In this document: piece after piece, positions 46,401-56,439 of the stretch
Layout: every line of letters begins with the position of its first letter
How positions within the stretch are numbered: the stretch's first letter is position 1
Translations under genes and position numbers: made by a program
Source: Saccharina japonica
Taxonomy: Eukaryota > Sar > Phaeophyceae > Laminariales > Laminariaceae
NCBI GenBank assembly: GCA_008828725.1
Contig: MEHQ01002323.1
Location: forward strand, 262,179 to 326,178
Reading direction: 5' to 3'
DNA length: 64,000 nucleotides
The notes under the pieces: model-generated
Told to the model about the DNA's origin: nothing
Seen by the model: only the letters and a program-made list of their open reading frames with translations
The model's database searches: none

Positions 46401-47799
46401 TTAGCTTGTGCTGTTGCATTCCTATTTTTTTCTGCGTATTTTATGGGTAACGTGCGCCCATAAACACACTCATCTGATATTTTGTCGTCCCCACCCCTCG
46501 CCCCCCTCTCTGACGCCTTTTCCTTGCCAGGCAAACTCCCACTCCGTGAGCCTGGTCCCGTGCGACTCGGACCAGGCCGGAACTTTCATCCATGACCCCG
46601 AAAGCCTCCGCCTCGTGCTGCAAACCGACGACTCCGACCCTCCCGACGCTTATCCCGCTGTTGTCCCGGATGCCGAGGCCGGCCCCGGGGAGCCGCCTTC
46701 AAATGGCAGCGAATCCGGGCCTGGGCAGCTGCCTGTGAATGAAAGCGAACCCGGACCTGAGCAGTCGCCTGTGAATGGCAGCGAGTCCGGACCTCGGGAG
46801 ACGCCTTTGAATGCCAGCGAACCCGGACCTGAGCAGTCGTCTGCGAATGCCAGTGAACCCGGGCCTGGGGAGACGCCTTTGAATGCCAGCGAACCCGGAC
46901 CTGAGCAGCCGTCTGTGAACGGCAGCGAACCCGGACCTGGGGAGACGCCCTTGAATGCCAGCGAACCCGGACCTGAGCAGCCGCCTGTGAATGGCAGCGA
47001 ACCCGGACCTAGGGAGACGCCTTTGAATGCCAGTGAACCCGGACCTGAGCAGCCGCCTGTGAATGCCAGCGAACCCGGGTCTGGGGAGACGCCTTTGAAT
47101 GCTAGCGAACCCGGGCCTGAGCAGCCGCCTGTGAATGCCAGCGAAGCTGGGCCTGGGCAGCTGCCTGTGAATGGAAGCGAACCCGGACCTGAGCAGCCGC
47201 CTGTGAATGGCAGCGAACCCGGACCTGGAGAGACGCCTTTGAACGTCAGCGAACCCGGACCTGAGCAGCCGCCTGTGAATGGCAGTGAACCCGGACCTGG
47301 GGAGACCCCTTTGAATGCCAGCGAACCCGGACCTGAGCAGCCGCCTGCGAATGACAGCGAATCTGGGCCTGGGGAGTCGCCTTTGAATGGCAGCGAATCC
47401 GAGCGTAGACTCACGACGGCAGCCGCGGCACCTGCGCTGTGCCTTGCCGTATTGGGGGGATCGGTGGACGACGGAGCGCTGCTAACGCTGGCACCGTGTG
47501 TGACTGACACGGAGAAGGGTAGCCAAAGTTGGGAGTTTTCCAAGGGAGGAGGCGATGCCGGGGAGGGGAGTCTTGTGTCGCTTTCGACGGGGCAGTGCGT
47601 GACGGCGGGATGGCCGTTTTTCACCGGCGCGGCGTTCAAGATGAGCAAGGATTCGATTGACAGATACGGCAAAGACTATGCCGTGGTTTTGCTGAACGAA
47701 GCCGAGGAGCCCGTCGAGTTTGACCTCTCGTTCCCCTCGGAAGAGTTCACGGTCAGGGTGGCGATTGGCGGGCGTTCTATCCAGACGATACTCGCGTGA
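34478..47799 (+). CDS. GH30 glucosylceramidase-like glycosidase with beta-trefoil insertion
   Basis: Retaining glycosidase of family GH30 (glucocerebrosidase type), expected to hydrolyse glucosylceramide or a related beta-glucoside. Exons: 34478-35086, 36315-36479, 37159-37242, 38200-38325, 39299-39385, 39976-40066, 40877-41009, 41381-41533, 43364-43448, 44335-44479, 45572-45714, 46531-47799. All junctions are GT-AG and all phases agree, giving 1029 residues. A hydrophobic anchor (24-43) suggests a type II membrane protein. A His run (74-82) and an acidic Asp/Ser tract (121-147) precede the catalytic domain, which opens at GFGGAFTDAA (180-189). IQNES gives the acid/base Glu340 (codon 39332-39334). 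STES gives the nucleophile Glu447 (41424-41426). QPMFYFLGHMSKF is typical of the family. Residues about 560-960 look like a ricin-type trefoil (QSWEL, QSWEF) split by 12-residue sequon repeats. The closing GH30 beta-strands (DYAVVLLNE...) follow. The start ATG is the first of the exon; an upstream exon is possible. Confidence 0.92.
35491..35736 (+). repeat. SINE-like body, family A, copy 4
   Basis: Lies in GH30 intron 1 in sense orientation. It matches the body at 29656-29911 from CAAATGACACC to AATGGGATGGG, without the tRNA-like head. Confidence 0.8.
36170..36232 (-). repeat. Dispersed repeat family B, partial copy
   Basis: Inverted fragment with GCGCGAACACTGGGTTTCCT, ending about 80 bases before the GH30 exon 2 acceptor. 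Confidence 0.7.
36518..36705. mobile_element. hAT-like MITE, family E, copy 2
   Basis: The left end CAGGGCTGTTCACGG and right end CCCGTGAACAGCCCCGTG are inverted. The flanking 8-mers GTATTTTT (36510-36517) and ATATTTTT (36706-36713) match at 7 of 8 positions, like the 8-bp target duplication of hAT elements. The interior is GGGTCGG repeats in inverted halves. It lies in GH30 intron 2, just after exon 2. Confidence 0.75.
37690..37970 (+). repeat. GAT microsatellite in GH30 intron 3
   Basis: About 280 bp of (GAT)n with GGT and GAC interruptions. Frames give Met, Asp/His or Ile homopolymer chains, so the open frames here are artefacts of the repeat. Confidence 0.95.
38420..38640 (+). repeat. 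Long GA-rich purine tract in GH30 intron 4
   Basis: About 200 bp nearly all purine on the plus strand, ending in GAAAGAGAAAGAG units. Mirror-like purine tracts can form triplex (H-DNA) structures. No coding role. Confidence 0.85.
38973..39167. repeat. Near-perfect hairpin with 83-bp arms, GH30 intron 4
   Basis: The left arm 38973-39055 (CAATTGTGCAAGCATGGATC...CGATCAGGACC) is complementary to 39085-39167 with only a few mismatches and a 29-bp loop. Weaker pairing extends about 10 bp further out. It is in sense orientation within a transcribed intron, so the pre-mRNA would carry a long hairpin. It may be a foldback MITE or a small-RNA precursor. Confidence 0.9.
40112..40212 (-). repeat. Poly-C-tailed element, family C, truncated copy
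   Basis: Inverted fragment in GH30 intron 6 with ATGGCCGTAGTCGTATGACC and CCTCGCATCCCTACAATGCC, and a G run on its outer side. Confidence 0.8.
41820..42656. mobile_element. 837-bp element with 15-bp terminal inverted repeats, GH30 intron 8
   Basis: The left end GGGCGTGTCTTAACT and right end AGTTAAGACACGCCC are exact inverted repeats, flanked on both sides by TGA (41817-41819 and 42657-42659). Subterminal GGAACGGAACGAACG and GTTCCGTTCCA blocks are also inverted. No transposase-like frame was seen, so it would be non-autonomous. Confidence 0.75.
43063..43155 (+). repeat. Dispersed element D, copy 3
   Basis: Runs from CTTAACCCATACAGAACTG to TTAAGGGGTTAAG in GH30 intron 8, about 210 bases before exon 9. 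Close relative of 21460-21548. Confidence 0.8.
44545..44885 (+). mobile_element. Poly-C-tailed element, family C, full-length copy
   Basis: About 340 bp shared along its length with 54185-54505. Blocks in order are GGTAAGGCACCCACGAGGCA, GGAAGTGGCCACACC, TCGCCGAACACC, GTCTGCCTGGTCGGTGAAAA, GGCATTGTAGGGATGCGAGG, ACTACGGCCATGCA, then ATGAGTACACC and a C run of about 17. It lies in GH30 intron 10. A fixed tail instead of inverted ends suggests retrotransposition, but with poly-C and not poly-A. Confidence 0.75.
45155..45318 (+). repeat. 82-bp tandem duplication in GH30 intron 10
   Basis: Two adjacent 82-bp copies (from 45155 and 45237) with only a few differences, each containing GGCGCTGGAAGATGTTGCAG. 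A recent local duplication. Confidence 0.95.
46702..47397 (+). repeat. In-frame 36-bp tandem repeat encoding N-glycosylation sequons
   Basis: Within GH30 exon 12, residues 665-896. Twenty N-x-S-E sequons (NGSE, NASE, NESE, NVSE, NDSE) start exactly 36 nt apart from 46702 to 47386 with no indel. Most units alternate between NASEPGPEQPPV and NGSEPGPGETPL, giving a 72-bp higher-order period. If the chain is luminal or extracellular, as its membrane anchor suggests, this would be a stiff, heavily glycosylated spacer. The complementary strand is also fully open, which is a by-product of the repeat. Confidence 0.95.
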
Positions 47800-49569
47800 T
47801 GCCTCCGTGGTGTGGGAAGGGTTTTCGGGGTCGGCGCGGCAGAGCATAATGCCGCAGTCGTGCACGTCTTCGCTTTTGGAATGACGTGACGCGATGCTGC
47901 GTGTTGGGGTGGTCGCACGTTCCAGCACGCGAAACCGCATGGAGGTCAAACCAACCTGGCCAGGGCTGCCGAGCTGCTGTGTGAAGGTTTTTCAGTCTTG
48001 CGGTCTAGAAGTGAGAGATTGTGTTAAGGCGTCGTCACTGACTGCTGTCTCGCTACAGGTGGAGAATGTCGCGCCTAGCCAGGTCGCACAAAATTATGGT
48101 AAAGCCGGATGGTGCAGACTTGGGTCGATGGGCGTTTCGTGTAAAAGGAGGAGCAGTATAAACTGATAATAGTACCATGCCTGGTATACGGCAGTGGTAC
48201 TAATAGAGGTTGCAGTAGAGATACCGACTCCGGGATGCGCTCCGCGAACCCGGTTTCAATTTTTTCGGGCAGCCGTCCGGTTTCAGATCAAACCGTGTCT
48301 GGGCGCGTTTTCGGAGATTTTACCTCTATTTGTCTGTACTATTTTATGTGCGATCGGCTCTCTGTCTGTGCTTCCCGGATTGAAGCACACACAAGGCCGA
48401 GGTCGCATGTTAGAATGCATATGTATCGTCCGTGATGAAAATAATTTGTTGCTGTGGTGGTACCGGGTGAGTTTTTAAGTTTAAGACGGCGGATAAGGCA
48501 AACAGGCACACGAGGTGTGAGCGTACTTCCGTATTATTGCCGTGCCGCGTGCTGGTATGCCGCGCGCTGGTATGATATAATCACATTGTATTTTGTCTGC
48601 TGTTCTCTCCTTTTTTGTTGCGGTTCGTAGTGTTGGTAATATTTCACGCTTCAGATGGCTTATCTGCTATCTGCACAGAGCCTCGACTTGATTTATTGTG
48701 GAGATGGCCCTGACTGTTAATGGTGTTAAGATACGACGGCTGTGGCACAGAAAATGAGGCACCCCCGTTGCTCGTACCATAGTCTGATCGTGCTGATTTG
48801 TGTGATTTGTGTAACTGTAAATCATCTACGGAGATTGCGGCGGGATTTATGTTTCCCCCAGAAGGGTTGCATAAAAATATATTTGGATACCTTTACCGGG
48901 TCCCGGGGTAAAGGGGATGAGAGGCCCCCTTCCTCTCACATAATAATTGATACTTTTGTTCTATCCTTTTGCCCCGCCTGATGGCGAGCTCGTACTTCGC
49001 ATGATGATCCAACCGTGCCGGTGCACGAGTTGGCCCATAATGCTAGCGTGTTAGACCACTCACATCAGTAGCCTTTGCCAGTGCTCTTGATCCACAAATC
49101 GTACCAAATAAAGTACCAAATATGTTACGGTTTTTGCGGTGGTCCGCAAAAAATTTCAGGTTGTCCAAAACGAGCGGCGAAGCCGCGCACGGGTCGAGCC
49201 TTAGCCTGGGCTAGGGGTTTGTACACACAAAACCAATATATTTCCCTATTTTAACTAACAACATTTGGTACTGTTTACGGTAGGTCCTCCGTAACAGTGT
49301 TACGCGGGACGTGTGCTACGATGTAGAGGTCATAGGACTTTTTGGGCGAAATAGTCATGACAGATTAGTATACACCTCAAGTGGGGAATTACCCAAAATA
49401 GCCAATAAATATAATGAATGACATTTGTGTTTTTACTCTTCTAACGTTTCGATGTACACACTTGGATTCTGACGTTGGTCACCGGAATGCACTCAAGTTT
49501 CTTTTTTCTCCAAAGGTCAATTTTTTTTGGCCGGGACGTAGAGCCCGTCATGTGAAGAGCCTCACAAAA

Positions 49570-49624
<55 letters not shown>

Positions 49625-49625
49625 G

Positions 49626-49676
<51 letters not shown>

Positions 49677-51405
49677 CATTAATACTGTAGGTGGGCCCCT
49701 ATCGTACTTGTTTAGCATGCACCGCGGGTTTGTCTTTGGTGATTCTGCTTGATTTATCACACGTGACGCGTGAGACACGTGGCGGGTAACACCATGAGCT
49801 CTTGCCCCGCCCTGATGTCTTCTGTCTGGCAAAAGGGGCGAGTGTGGTTCCTCTTCCGGAGAGGAGGCAGCAACGTCTTAATAACCAATAGTTAGAGGGG
49901 GTATCGGGCTACCAAGGAGAGTTCGGTAGGGAACACAGCAGGGGGATGCTTCACGAGACATGAGCATCCCCTAGTCCGGACATTCGTACCGCTTGTCAGA
50001 AGCGTGACGTCACGTGAAATACCCCCCCCGTGTGTTGGCAACATTAATGAACGAACGCGTTTAATCTCTCACCTCCTGTGGGACCATATTGATAACTTTT
50101 GGCTCTCTCTCTCCGTAACTAACATGTTATCGCCTGCATGCTGCACACGGTCGGCAGGCGAGCTATTCAGCCTTTAAGATATAAAAAATATATAATTGCC
50201 CCAAGTCCGACGGCGGCCCCCATCTCCGTTCCTGTGTTGGAACACACTACATACGCACGGCGGCGGCTTGTGAGAAAATCTTCCCTTCGGCTACCCATTA
50301 CCACGGACGGCGAACTCACAGTCTGTACTTCGTATATACCGTCTCCTATCCCCTTGCGTCGCCGCCCAAAGACTCCCTGCGAACTTATCACCTTCGCCGC
50401 CAAAGAAAGCCTTAATTTACCATGTACACCACTCGCTGTCGACGACACCATTCTTCCCAGTCGACAGCCACCCTCTACGGCTACTTACAATACGTCCTTG
50501 GACCAACAGTCACGGTGGCGGCCTTCGCCGCGATCAACCATTCACTGCCTACTGCCCTATACCCCCGCGCGTCTACACTATTTCCTGCTGACCTACCCCC
50601 GCGCGTCTACAATATTTTCTACTGGCTTACAATATTTTCTACTGGTCTACCATATTTTCTACTGGCCTACAATATTTTCTACTGGCCTACCCCCCCTTCT
50701 ACGTTATTTTGTTCAATGTTGATAAATTTGCCAGTATGTTATGCACACGTACTACTCTACACCACCCTCTCCTCCCACCTGCGTAACGACCGTACAGTTA
50801 GTCTGCACAACGCATCGTGATTTTGCGTTTGATGGGTCGGCATAGACCGCTGGGGTGACCCCGCCCAACACGCACGAGACTTATCCCCAACCAGTCCACT
50901 GGCCTACCCTTTTACCCTCACGCTACCAAACGGCCGCGGCCCGGTGTCTTCGTCAGCGTCGACTACTTCAGACCACTACCGACTACTAAGGCGCTAGGTA
51001 ACGCGTGATATTTCCCTCTTCTCCGACCGCTTAAGTCGCCGCGCCAACAACTGAATCGCGACTGAGACTGAACGTTACCGTCACTCAAAGTAAAAAAACA
51101 GCCGACACCATCATCGACCGCTACATCCCTCCCTGTGTATAGCCCGGTTGCGCTCCTTCCCAACAACGGGCTGCAGTTCTGTTCATTTTTTTCTGATGCT
51201 CTTCATGAGCACCAAGGTATTCAAAAGACCGGCATCAGCTCCCACCGCCCTAGCAAGAATGCTGCCGCCAAGCGCGTCAACTACTCGACTGCTCAGATGC
51301 TCGCAAAAATGTGGTCAACAAACATGTCGACCGGGGAGCAACCGTAGAACCTACTGGACCACTCCCATTAAAAATCGTTGACCCACTCAAGATTATCACT
51401 GGCAA
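47800..51405. other. Intergenic region, no gene recognised
   Basis: Contains the 3' flank of the GH30 gene, a TAC microsatellite at 49568-49671, and a 20-bp tandem repeat at 50608-50692 (unit TACAATATTTTCTACTGGCC). The frame 50138-50722 runs through that repeat and shows no family motif. I could not identify a polyadenylation signal with confidence. Confidence 0.6.
49568..49671 (+). repeat. TAC trinucleotide microsatellite
   Basis: About 100 bp of (TAC)n with one TGTAC interruption and CACCAC near the end. Confidence 0.95.
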
Positions 51406-52698
51406 TTACGTAGTATAATCCGTGTTACCAGCACTACTTCTTTTACCAGACTGCCTCCCACCCCTTTTCCTTCCTCTCCCCCGGCTGTTTCGCTGCCCTT
51501 TTCCCCGGCTTGGCTGGCGTTTGCTGCCATCACGGCGGTCGGCGTGGCGGGGGGAGAAGCCGGTGCGGCCGCCATCACGCCGGTCAGCCTGACGAAAAAA
51601 ACCGCCGGTCAGGCCTTTACCACGACGGCTACTGAAATCCTGGTCAAGCGCTCTTGGGGCGGACGGGTGGATGCCTTCCACGGTGTCATGCACTTGTCCC
51701 TCCTCGCCGACCAAGGTAGTCGTTACGCTTGGAAGCCGGGGCCAGGTAACCTCAGAAATTGCGTGGCGGTGCGCGGAGCGGAGGGCCATCAGCAACCGGT
51801 GACCCCCCGCAGAAATCGCCGGGAAATCGGGGTCGGCGACGGCATGGTCCAACACGTCCTTGAGCGTCGCGAAGGGGTTGTCCTCGGTCACGTAGGCAAG
51901 AGCAGCTGCAGCGGCCTCCACTGCGCACGCGTCGTTCACCGAGAACAAAACCTGTCGATGAGAAGCAAATTTCGATAAGAGGACACCCAGGAAGGCGCTG
52001 TCACCCTCCTGCCTGTCGTTCTCGTAAACGTATGCACCACCCTCCGGCGTGTGCATCGAAACCGCCCCCGCGGAGGAAGCAAGGGCCTGGTCGAGCTTCG
52101 GTGGGGGCGGGGAAGCCGAGCGAGAGGGTGAGCTCAGATGAGGGGACGCCGGGAGCTGCCGGGGGATCGGAGGACCACGGCGCTCGGTGCGCCGACGCTT
52201 CGCTAGCAGTGCGTCGGCCCGGCGTTCCTCAGCGGCCAGCTCGGCGGCGCACTCGTCTGCCGCTCTTGCCGATTCACTGGCCGCTCGCTCGGCGATGTCG
52301 TACTGCCTGAGGAGTTCGTCGCGGTGGTGGACAGCGGCCGATGCCTGCTGCGCTGCGCGAGCGGCGGCAATTGCGGCCACGGCAATATTGGCATGGGCTT
52401 CTTTGTCCTCCATCTCCTGCTGGCGTACGAACGACTTCTTCGCCTCCTGTCGTTGTATCCTCCGCATCGAACGTGAAGCGATATTAAAATGCATGGCACG
52501 GGCGACCACGGACATGCCAGCCCATTTGGCAGCAGAAACGGAGTCCTTGAAAATGCTTGGGATGGGGGGCAAGTCGTCGGGGGGAAGCGCCCCTTCCTCA
52601 TCGGCGACAGGCGAGTCTTTCGAAGCGTCCGAAAATTCTGGATTATGCATGGCCTCCGACAACTCCTCCCAAGAAGGCATGACGGTGTTCGAAGTCAT
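51406..52698 (-). CDS. Retroelement gag-like single-exon ORF
   Basis: Intact reading frame. I chose Met at 52698 (MTSNTVMPSWEEL, 430 residues) because the 52 residues upstream, from Met at 52854, look like untranslated sequence; the longer form is possible. Layout: acidic Pro-rich N-terminus; a long Ala-rich, probably helical or coiled region (numbers from the longer form, about 115-220); a Pro/Ser linker; a second helical segment around SDPV/FATLKDVLDHAVADPDF; then a strongly basic Gly/Arg/Ser tail with repeated RQADRRDG/RHADRRDG. Such a helical core plus basic tail without a zinc knuckle resembles gag or ORF1 of retroelements, for example DIRS-type, but that is inference. No reverse transcriptase or recombinase follows downstream. 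A host gene of unknown function is the alternative. Confidence 0.5.
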   Translation of the reverse strand: MTSNTVMPSWEELSEAMHNPEFSDASKDSPVADEEGALPPDDLPPIPSIFKDSVSAAKWAGMSVVARAMHFNIASRSMRRIQRQEAKKSFVRQQEMEDKEAHANIAVAAIAAARAAQQASAAVHHRDELLRQYDIAERAASESARAADECAAELAAEERRADALLAKRRRTERRGPPIPRQLPASPHLSSPSRSASPPPPKLDQALASSAGAVSMHTPEGGAYVYENDRQEGDSAFLGVLLSKFASHRQVLFSVNDACAVEAAAAALAYVTEDNPFATLKDVLDHAVADPDFPAISAGGHRLLMALRSAHRHAISEVTWPRLPSVTTTLVGEEGQVHDTVEGIHPSAPRALDQDFSSRRGKGLTGGFFRQADRRDGGRTGFSPRHADRRDGSKRQPSRGKGQRNSRGRGRKRGGRQSGKRSSAGNTDYTT

Positions 52699-53254
52699 GA
52701 TCGCGCGTTTCTCTCCGAGCTGAAAAGTTGAAGTGGCGCGGCCAACACCTGTCCCACGGCAGCAAATATCACTGTTCGCACGTAGCAGGACGGAGAGATT
52801 GAAGGTGCATCCGGAGGGGGGGGGGTCAAGGAACGCTCCAAAGAACAATGGCACACGAGAGTTAGTTGAAGGGTTATGTAGCGCTCAAAACGCCAGCTTT
52901 GTTAGGGTCAGGAGAGAGTCGTGGGTCAAGCGGGGAGCGTTGTAGAGCCATGATGCATCTGCATATTGTTTCATTTATTGAGCTTGGGGTTGAGGCGTCG
53001 CCTGCTGGTCAGGATATCGCGCCTGGGAGGCTATCGGCGCGGCGCTCAAGCAGCGAAAATGAGGAACTCGATAGCGAGCCAAATCGGGCAAAAACTAAAC
53101 CGCAGAGCCGCGCGGTTGTGACACTTGGCTCCGACGTCAGCACCCCTCGCATCATCATTTCCAACCACGCTCTTGCCCATTGGCGACGGGTGTGGATGGA
53201 AATCGCGTCGCGAGGAGGGTTGGGGGGTCGGGGCCGAGTTTCGTGACCGCGCCG

Positions 53255-53410
53255 AGTGGCGGCTTAATTAGTGTCCCCGGTTTGGTCACACCTGACGCAC
53301 CGCGGGCGAGGGTCAGCGGGGTGAATCGAAGGGCTATTGCCTTGTGGGCTTTTGAACGTTGCGCGCATACGATGGAGGGTACTGGAGGTTGGTCCCCGAG
53401 AGGTGTCTCA
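53255..53410 (-). pseudogene. Degenerate gag fragment (zinc-knuckle region), inverted
   Basis: On the minus strand this matches the region around the zinc knuckle at 55.8 kb (blocks ATTCACCCCGCTGACYCTCG and CGGTGCGTCAGGTGTG). The knuckle is decayed: CVRCDQTGD has lost the His, and a stop follows. Confidence 0.65.
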
Positions 53411-53935
53411 GCAACCATCTTGACCCGAGGGGTGTCTCAGCAACCATTTCTGAATAGCGTCGAGGTTGCCTATTGTATCATAGCGCATGCCGGGTGTGTT
53501 CTATATTTTTGTATGTCGTTCCGCGAGCATTAAAGAGTACTGCAATTCGCATCAGGGGCGTATGAAGCCTCGTGCGAACCCGAATATCCGGCATCAGGGA
53601 GGACACCAGCAGTCGTCCAAACACAACAGGCTGGAGGGAAGTTATTTAGCTTGGATGGATAAATATGGAGTCTTGGCTTTGGGATTGTGTCGGAGGATTT
53701 GTGCAAGATGCAGTCAAGCCAACCGGTATCATAGCCCGATAATACATGCTGAATAAAAGGCCGGCCCACCGCAAGGAAGGTTGCAACAGACGCGCAAGCT
53801 ATTTGCTTTAGGGGTAGCACCTAATTTTTCTGAGGCTCCTCACTTGAATATAGTATAGGAGCTCCATACCTCACTCATCAACCTACGTTGAGAAAAAGCG
53901 TAAGCTAAGCCCGATACAAACCCCCATAGGCTCGG

Positions 53936-54056
53936 TGTGTGTTGTCTCCACATTAAACCGTTCTTTCTACCCTAACTTACATCAGTACACCCAGCGTCCG
54001 TCCTGATTATTAAAAAAGACACAACTTATGTTGGTCACAGACTGTGAGACAGAGAA
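53936..54056 (+). repeat. Dispersed repeat family B, copy 6
   Basis: Begins CACATTAAACCGTTCTTTC. More diverged than the 33963 copy. Confidence 0.7.
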
Positions 54057-54184
54057 AACAAAAAAAGGTGTCTGTGAGTACTCGTAGCGAATAATTGTGT
54101 AAGATAGAACACACGCCGGATGCACGCCTATTGGGTAGGCCCCTCCCGTAGAGCCCCCCCCCCCCCCCTGTCAGTCACGTAGTG

Positions 54185-54505
54185 TTAATATGGTAAGGCG
54201 TCCGCGAGGCAGTTACATAGTAAAACCCATTGCTGTCTCCGGAAGTGGCCACACCAGAAATTAAATTAACTCATTGAAGCTGTCGTCCATATGCAAGTCT
54301 GCCTCAGAGGCGGTTCTTAGCAGGATGCAGCTCACCCTCCATGCGACTCGCCCAATATACCCCACGGCGTTTCGCGCTTGGTGCAAGCAATGTCTGCCTG
54401 GTTGGTGAAAACCCAACGCGCTCCGTCCCGGCATTGTAGGGATGCGAGGGTCTATGGTCATATGACTACGGCCGTGCACAACATGAGTACACCCCCCCCC
54501 CCCCT
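54185..54505 (+). mobile_element. Poly-C-tailed element, family C, second full copy
   Basis: Collinear with 44545-44885, ending ACATGAGTACAC and a C run of about 14. A second C run lies just upstream at about 54158-54168. Confidence 0.75.
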
Positions 54506-55519
54506 GTCAGTCAGAGAGGTTTGCGGTCAACAGCGCAACCCCTACCCTACAGTACAGTACGCGACAGCAGCTACGTAAGAATATCCTGTTTCGGCTCAAA
54601 AGGCTCGCGGCTTATTGTGGCGTTAACGTCGACCTATTGATTGTGCTTGCAATAGATACCACAGGTACGATGGCGGTTCGACTCCGCTTCGAGGTCTACC
54701 TGCGAGGTCCGATAATATATATATACGTGGTTTATGTTTACATGAGGAGCGCTCCAGCACCTCGACCCTTTCCTCCTGTGTAAGGGCCCGTCATGCGCCT
54801 GAGGTTGAATCAACACGACCATATACGCTTTTAAGGCTGTTACATACCTGGTAGGCTCGCGGCTTATTGTGACGTTAACGTTGACCATACGCTCTTTTAA
54901 GGCTTTTGTATAGGATTCAGAGTGGCGTTCCTCGCCGACCACAAATGCTTACGTATGATAGCTGTAAGTTCTTAAAATAAGAAGATAAACAAAAAAATTA
55001 AGCCTGAAATTCCTAACTCCCGAAATCTCAACACATGTCGCGCATATACTGTAGACAAAACACTCGGCGCCACAACTGCAGTCCACAGGGGGGTAAGAGG
55101 AGCACAGGGAACACACGAAATTGCCTCAGAGTGCAGACCCGTTCCTCTAATTTAACCGGCTGAACCTAGGCTCGTAGTCGGGGGACAAACCTGTCGAGGT
55201 AGAAGTCCACAAGGCTGACCTCGAAATCAAACCTACGCGTCCTCCATAAAAATAATGATCGATTACGACGAGGGGTCGCAAAAGGTTGCAGCACGACGAG
55301 CAGTCGACACGGCCAAATATCGAGTCCCGCGTGAGAGTGTCCAACGGAGAAATTCCTCCCGAGGCAGATACAGAAGGTGTTGGTAGATGGGATGACACAT
55401 GTTCTAATCACGATTGGCCGTGGCGGGCCCGGCGGTAGAGGTATATTCTCCACCCCGGACACCCCGGACAGCCTGCGGGCGCGGCCGGCGGTGGCGTAGG
55501 TGGTGCGGGGAATTCGGAG

Positions 55520-55917
55520 TTGGGGGCAAAAGGTGGAGCGAAGCACGGAGGTGATGAACAACATCAAGGTCAAATCTGGGGCGGGAGGCACCAGAAGCAA
55601 CGCCAGAGCTGGAGCAGCAGCCTGCAACAGCGAGGCCTGAATTGGGGCAGCGGACAGCATCAGAAAGGCCAGGGTTGGGGGCAGCGGCCAACAGCAGCAC
55701 GGCCGGTCGCCGCAGGTACGTACATACATGACGCCAGCTTCGTCGGGCCCGGGGGACATCCCACGGGAATCAAGCTGCAGTACTCCCCATAATACGCGCC
55801 CAACCTGTAAGGTCCACAAGGCAATAGCCCGCCGATTCACCCCGCTGACTCTCGCCCGCGGTGCGTCAGGTGTGGCCGAATGGGGCACACTAAACCGCAA
55901 TGCCGCGCGATCGTGAC
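55520..55917 (+). pseudogene. Broken retrotransposon gag with CCHC zinc knuckle
   Basis: One frame runs from 55520 through two in-frame TAA stops (near 55790 and 55808) to TGA at about 55920. The N-terminal part is Gln/Gly/Trp-rich (QSWSSSLQQRGLNWG). The C-terminal part contains CVRCGRMGHTKPQC (from 55862), a perfect C-x2-C-x4-H-x4-C knuckle as found in Gag nucleocapsid domains of LTR retrotransposons. No protease, integrase or reverse transcriptase was recognised next to it. Two inverted relatives flank it (53255 and 56440). Confidence 0.7.
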
Positions 55918-56439
55918 GTCGTGACACTCGGGACTCCGATCCCAACCCCCCTTGTAACGTGGATTTCCAACCTATCGAAGTCCCACCAATGATTGGGAGA
56001 AGTTTGTACCCATGGTACAATGGGCGTTGAACTCATCACATCGACAACGCTTGGGTTGCTCCCCGAGGCTGAATGGTTACTGTGGGGTGGAGCCATCATC
56101 TGCACTGATCACAGAAATCTTATATACAAACCACACTTGTCGCCACCGTCATCAACGACAAGAGCTGCACTTTAAGCTACGCTTCATTTTGGTCGTGGGT
56201 GTACTGGTCGTCGTCGCCGTCAAGCAAAAAAATGGTAATTTAATTTTGCATAATTTTCGTAAATTATTGTTTTTGCTTACAACGGTCGACAGCAACTACA
56301 CCGACGAAAAAAAAGGACGAAAAACACCAAGCGAAGCGTCCTCGTGATGGTGACGGCGAGCAAGGCGGGGCGCGGTTAGAAATCACGAGGCGAGAGGGGG
56401 GTCGAGGTCGGAGCCGAGGGTCTCGACCGCGCGACCAAA

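Noticed and set aside
46650..47672. 340-codon open frame on the minus strand
   Set aside because: It is the complement of the GH30 sequon repeat. A 36-bp repeat without stops opens several frames. The plus frame has splice context and conserved flanking domains.
54600..54690. Possible tRNA gene (GGTTCGACTCC with a good T-arm)
   Set aside because: The T-arm is convincing, but no matching acceptor strand, D-arm or 7-base anticodon loop could be found at the right distances.
55166..56020. 284-codon minus-strand frame
   Set aside because: It is antisense to the gag remnant, whose plus frame contains a perfect CCHC knuckle; the minus frame shows no motif.
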